Assembly: GCA_964200075.2 (NCBI GenBank)
Contig: CAXNAA020000373.1
Span: 1 to 21,943, forward strand
DNA length: 21,943 bases
Direction of reading: 5' to 3'
Source: Sphacelaria rigidula
Taxonomy: Eukaryota; Phaeophyceae; Sphacelariales
Shown: positions 19,201-21,943 of the stretch, piece after piece
How positions within the stretch are numbered: the stretch's first letter is position 1
Layout of the letters: each line of letters begins with the position of its first letter
Translations under genes and position numbers: made by a program
The notes under the pieces: model-generated
The model's database searches: none
What the model was told of the DNA's origin: nothing
Seen by the model: only the letters and a program-made list of their open reading frames with translations

Positions 19201-19654
19201 ACACCGACTTGAGCACTGCAGTTGGAGCGCGGCCTACGCTTTCCCCCTAAATCTACCGGCGCTAGCACTTTCAGGTAGTAGTTAAGAATACTACTCCAGA
19301 AAAACTCAGAAGCTACAACAACTACCAATTCTGAAAACTTCTGATGCTGACTACTATACGACGGTGTACATCCAGCGACCCTCCTGTTATGAATGCGTAT
19401 GTACAGTATGCACCTTACTCTCTGATGTACTCTCATGTGTTCGCTGCGTCCTTGTCTCGGAGTTCGCTAGAGGCCGCACCAACAACTACTGGAACGAATG
19501 GGGGGAATATCCGTGCTGTGCTATGCCTTTGCACTAACGGCACCGAAAAAATAACGTAGCCAAACATGACTCAACCGTAGCCTACCTCGAACTCATCATC
19601 CTCCTCCAGTACTTCCGTCACGGGCACCTTCTCCTTGTCCTTTTCGTCCGCCAT
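13136..19654 (-). CDS. SEM1: SEM1/DSS1, small acidic subunit of the 26S proteasome lid
   Basis: Three exons on the minus strand, 19654-19586, 13657-13595 and 13246-13136, encode 80 residues. SEM1/DSS1 is a short, mostly disordered acidic protein that stabilises the proteasome lid; it also serves in TREX-2 mRNA export and, in organisms with BRCA2, in recombination. Conserved family blocks are LEEDDEFE joined to EFAEANW (the first acidic/hydrophobic site), then QDDWDDDDMDDDF (the second Trp/Phe acidic site) and the signature helix NQLRAELEK. The length is close to the usual 70-90. Both junctions are GT-AG and phase 0. The ATG at 19654 gives MADEKDKEK before the conserved core, a normal N-terminus. 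The C-terminal tail after ELEK is not conserved and might differ if the AGG|GTAACA there is used as a donor. Confidence 0.95.
13595..13657 (-). CDS. SEM1: SEM1 exon 2
   Basis: The exon holds 21 codons, EFAEANWDESAED followed by QEDLQQWQ, between the acceptor atgccag and donor GTAAAG. It includes the Trp of the first acidic binding site and a second Trp near its end. Confidence 0.93.
17001..17067. repeat. Purine-rich tract
   Basis: About 67 bp of almost pure A and G on the plus strand, so a pyrimidine tract in the SEM1 pre-mRNA. It is simple sequence, with no further inference. Confidence 0.9.
17603..17906. mobile_element. MITE copy 1 (older copy of a two-member family)
   Basis: The ends are imperfect inverted repeats: the left side (ttttcgatgactttttgaca, near 17632) pairs with the right side around 17850-17880. 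The interior shares tttcagaacag, cggaacaaaatt and gccaataactcacgaaga with copy 2, 360 bp away in the same orientation. A run of eleven G (17810-17820) lies inside. The outer limits are approximate because this copy is more diverged. Confidence 0.7.
17967..18248. mobile_element. MITE copy 2 with 81-bp terminal inverted repeats
   Basis: Position 17967-18047 and the reverse complement of 18168-18248 align over 81 bp without gaps and with only six differences, all of them transitions. The arms share acttcgctcaattt, gatgaaattttgacacgatg and acaggatgtatgtgcga. The interior of 120 bp has no coding capacity. No target-site duplication is evident. The whole element would fold into a long hairpin in either strand's transcript. 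Confidence 0.85.
18706..19290. repeat. Diverged direct repeat, two units offset by 333 bp
   Basis: acaccctcctgataaa occurs exactly at 18823 and 19156. Around it the two units stay alignable: ttggacca-acggt before, and gtatcgcccc, caccgacttg / caccaacttg and tagcactttc after. Unit limits are roughly 18706-18960 and 19045-19290. No coding signal was recognised. Confidence 0.7.
19586..19654 (-). CDS. SEM1: SEM1 exon 1
   Basis: The exon holds 23 codons from the ATG (19654-19652) to the Glu before donor GTAGGC, ending in the LEEDDEFE motif. The intron interrupts the conserved DEFEEF motif between its two Glu residues. The 5' context is gagatATGG. Confidence 0.93.
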
Positions 19655-19849
19655 ATCTCGAGAAGACGCCCACCACTCCTAAGCTCTCTGCGGTTTCCGA
19701 GGATCTTCTTGTCTCTCTGCTCTCCTCCGATGCAGTACCGTGCCGTAAAACCAGTATGCAATAGCAAATGTTCGATTATGTACCTGTGTATAAGACTCAG
19801 ATACCACCGCAAATTCACCCTACCGCAACGAACTAGCCAGGGGCCTTAC

Positions 19850-19964
19850 GCTGGCAGCAGCGTTGCCAGCAGGTTCGCGATGGCTCATAGGATCAATATA
19901 TTGATCCAGACCCGCAGTCGATGGTATGTTGTTTTGAGAAATGACTACTAGGGATATATTCCTA
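19850..19964. promoter_or_regulatory. Palindrome cluster in the SEM1 5' flank
   Basis: Three inverted-repeat sites lie 196-310 bp upstream of the SEM1 ATG: a hairpin gctggca...tgccagc (19850-19870), a perfect 18-bp palindrome ggatcaatatattgatcc (19890-19907), and a near-perfect palindrome tagggatatattccta (19949-19964). Palindromes are typical of sites for dimeric regulators, but no binding factor is identified. The regulatory reading is inference from position only. Confidence 0.4.
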
Positions 19965-21943
19965 AGGGTGTCGGCCTAGGTTCTCCCGGAGCAGAAAAGT
20001 TTCTGTAGTTCGTATTTACCCGGTGGCCACGTGGGCTTGGAGCTCGGAGAAGAAGGCTGAAGCGAACGAACGGGGATTCACAATATGTCGCTTGCTCCAG
20101 GATGGACCTCCTACAGGGCAGCTGATGGAAAGGTCAGTTTTCAATTTTATTGCTTCTTCCAACACCCTCCTATAGAATAGGAGAATTGAGATGACGGAGG
20201 ATTTATTTCGGCGATGAAGGCGCAGGAAACGCACAACATTCAATACTTCATGGCGGGGTGCCGAAGCTGTACGCAGTGCTCTCCACGGAGGCGTGGTGTG
20301 TTTCTTCTGCTGCTATCGAGGATAGGAGGGATGGCTGAAAACTAGCGTACTTCTGAATGAAGTGCAGAAGAAGGGTGCTTCATTTCCGTCTAGTAAAGCG
20401 ATGATCGACCTAGGTCAACGAATATACCAACACACCGACTCTATTAGCAGAATATTTTCGTATTTGGACTGGGAACTGTTTCTCGAGTGATCTCACCTCA
20501 TCGTGGCCGCTGAATTCCCTGTTCTGCCGGGCCCCGTTGGCCACACAGTATCGTGTAGTCGCCATGAGGGAGGCACGTAATGTTTGTTAGGGCCCCGCCT
20601 CGATCAGGAAATGCGTCCCGATCCTTGACAGGCTCGAGCTCTTTCCCCCGGCATAGCTAGTGACAAAACGGAACACGGGAAAATGCCCCATGCACCTGGG
20701 CCTCGAATCAAGGTTGTAAACAAAGTCAGCCTAGAAGCTGCGATGGTTGCATCCCCCCTTGTCATCCTGAAGCGCGCACGCTGCTTTCCTCGTTTAAGTT
20801 TCGCGATCTAGCTGAAGCACTAGAGGTCGTATCGTACGCTGGGCTATTGTCGTAGGATATAACTCCACCTGGTTTATCCGCTGGAGCTCGGTAACAAGCG
20901 TAGTACTGGTGCTCTCGAGTTGGTCACGGATTTCAGTCTGACCGGTCGTGTACCTTCTATCCACTCTCTGTCCAGACCAGTACAGCTAACTGCGACAGAA
21001 AAATAATCATGTCAAGGTGTGTATTCAGGGCAACGGTCGTCAGCTGTGCTAACATGTGTGTCTGCTGGTGATCATCGAGTGTCTTCACCATGTTCCCGAA
21101 ATAATTCATCCGCTCGGTGTGCGGTTTGGTTCTACGGTGTCATCCACATTCCTCGTTGTCTCATTTGAAGGAAGTCGCATGTTCTCGATATCTTGGATCA
21201 GCCCAGGTCACCACCGATTTCATCAACGGAGATCTGCGCCCCTAAGTCATATCGCGCTCGTGCAATCTTCGAGCGCCTCTACGGACTTGCTCGCTGCTTA
21301 AGACATGTTGTTTATTCAGCCGATCCCTTTCAACCTTTTAATCCTGTCGAACTCAGAGACACGCAGTCGGTACCTGTGAACACATCATTCGCCATGGTCG
21401 ACGTTCACATTCGGTGCTGCCATTTGTTGTCCCGTGGGTCCCACAGAAACTGTATCATCACACAGTCGTTCTTGACCGTGGCATTTCGGCAGGATGCTCT
21501 TCTCGGGCGGAAAAACTTGATCTGTTGCGCCACCACATATATCCCGTTATTGTTTCGGCCTCCCACGACGTGAAGAGTAGGGTGGACCACAGGACACTAG
21601 AGTATCTCCATAAGGGTTTCGCACATGTCGACCGTAACCGCGTTTGGGGCGCCCTTTGCGTGATACTTGTGCATGAACATCCAAGGAATGTCCGCAGGCG
21701 AACGACTGATGACGCTCGTCATTTTTTTCCGCCCCTATTTCTCGCATACCTCAAGTTACCGAAATATCAAAATATCCCCCCTTCTTTGCACACGGTACAT
21801 CTCACTCATTGGGTGGAGTTAGTCCTGTTGTCCTTGGGTTGCAAGGATTTTCCCAGTAAAGTCAGGAGAATCGAGTCATCCTACGATAGGGGGGGGGTAT
21901 TTTGGGCCATTTGTTGCTCGAAATTTCGAGTCAGATCGTCGTT
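19965..21943. other. No recognised gene upstream of SEM1
   Basis: I read both strands of this stretch. A 126-codon plus frame (21193-21573), a 75-codon minus frame (20243-20016) and an unstarted minus frame of about 60 codons ending at 20794 are present. None shows residues or splice sites that I can attach to a family. A short run of eight or more G lies near 21889. If a divergent neighbour of SEM1 exists, its exons are not recognisable to me here. Confidence 0.5.

Larger units (their letters stand above)
13658..19585 (-). other. SEM1 intron 1 (5,928 bp), repeat-rich
   Basis: The intron is bounded on the minus strand by GTAGGC and ATGCCAG. It contains two MITE copies (17603-17906 and 17967-18248), a purine-rich tract, a diverged direct repeat (18706-19290) and several shorter repeats near 15440-15770 and 16522-16764. 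Frames up to 174 codons exist (for example 15739-16263 plus and 15122-14685 minus), but none resembles a known protein, and I see no nested gene with confidence. Confidence 0.85.

Noticed and set aside
21193-21590. Overlapping plus (126-codon) and minus (61-codon) frames at the right edge
   Set aside because: I considered a copia-type retroelement fragment, but no diagnostic motif of integrase, reverse transcriptase or protease could be found.

Overview
The window looks like nuclear DNA of a eukaryote with large, repeat-filled introns. Evidence: conserved genes split by GT-AG introns, two introns over 5 kb, many foldback (MITE-like) elements, di-nucleotide microsatellites and a decayed LINE. 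A stramenopile, most likely a brown alga, would fit the intron sizes, the style of the LINE endonuclease and the protein residues, but this is inference from memory of such genomes and not proof.

Layout. (1) 1-600: a two-copy 161-bp direct repeat followed by a 25-bp direct repeat pair. (2) About 594-2338, minus strand: a decayed, 3'-truncated non-LTR retrotransposon with an APE-type endonuclease. Its N-terminal reading frame carries two tandem, near-consensus PAM2 motifs (poly(A)-binding-protein ligands), the most unusual observation here. (3) 3598-11097, plus strand: six exons of a eukaryotic (type III) geranylgeranyl diphosphate synthase, about 300 residues. They contain both Asp-rich motifs and the stop codon. 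The first, N-terminal exon was not found. Its 5.1-kb intron holds at least four foldback or hairpin structures and three microsatellites. (4) 11098-13135: the space between two convergent genes, containing a 426-bp near-palindrome. (5) 13136-19654, minus strand: three exons of SEM1/DSS1, the small acidic 26S proteasome lid subunit. It is 80 residues long, spread over 6.5 kb because of a 5.9-kb first intron, which contains two copies of one MITE family and a diverged direct repeat. (6) 19655-21943: the 5' flank of SEM1, with a cluster of palindromes 196-310 bp upstream of the ATG. No gene was recognised beyond that.

The two genes are unrelated housekeeping functions (isoprenoid precursor synthesis and proteasome/mRNA-export scaffolding) that converge tail to tail. 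No operon-like or defence-like system is visible. The interest lies in the PAM2-bearing retroelement, the density of foldback elements in the introns, and two genes that simple ORF finding would miss.
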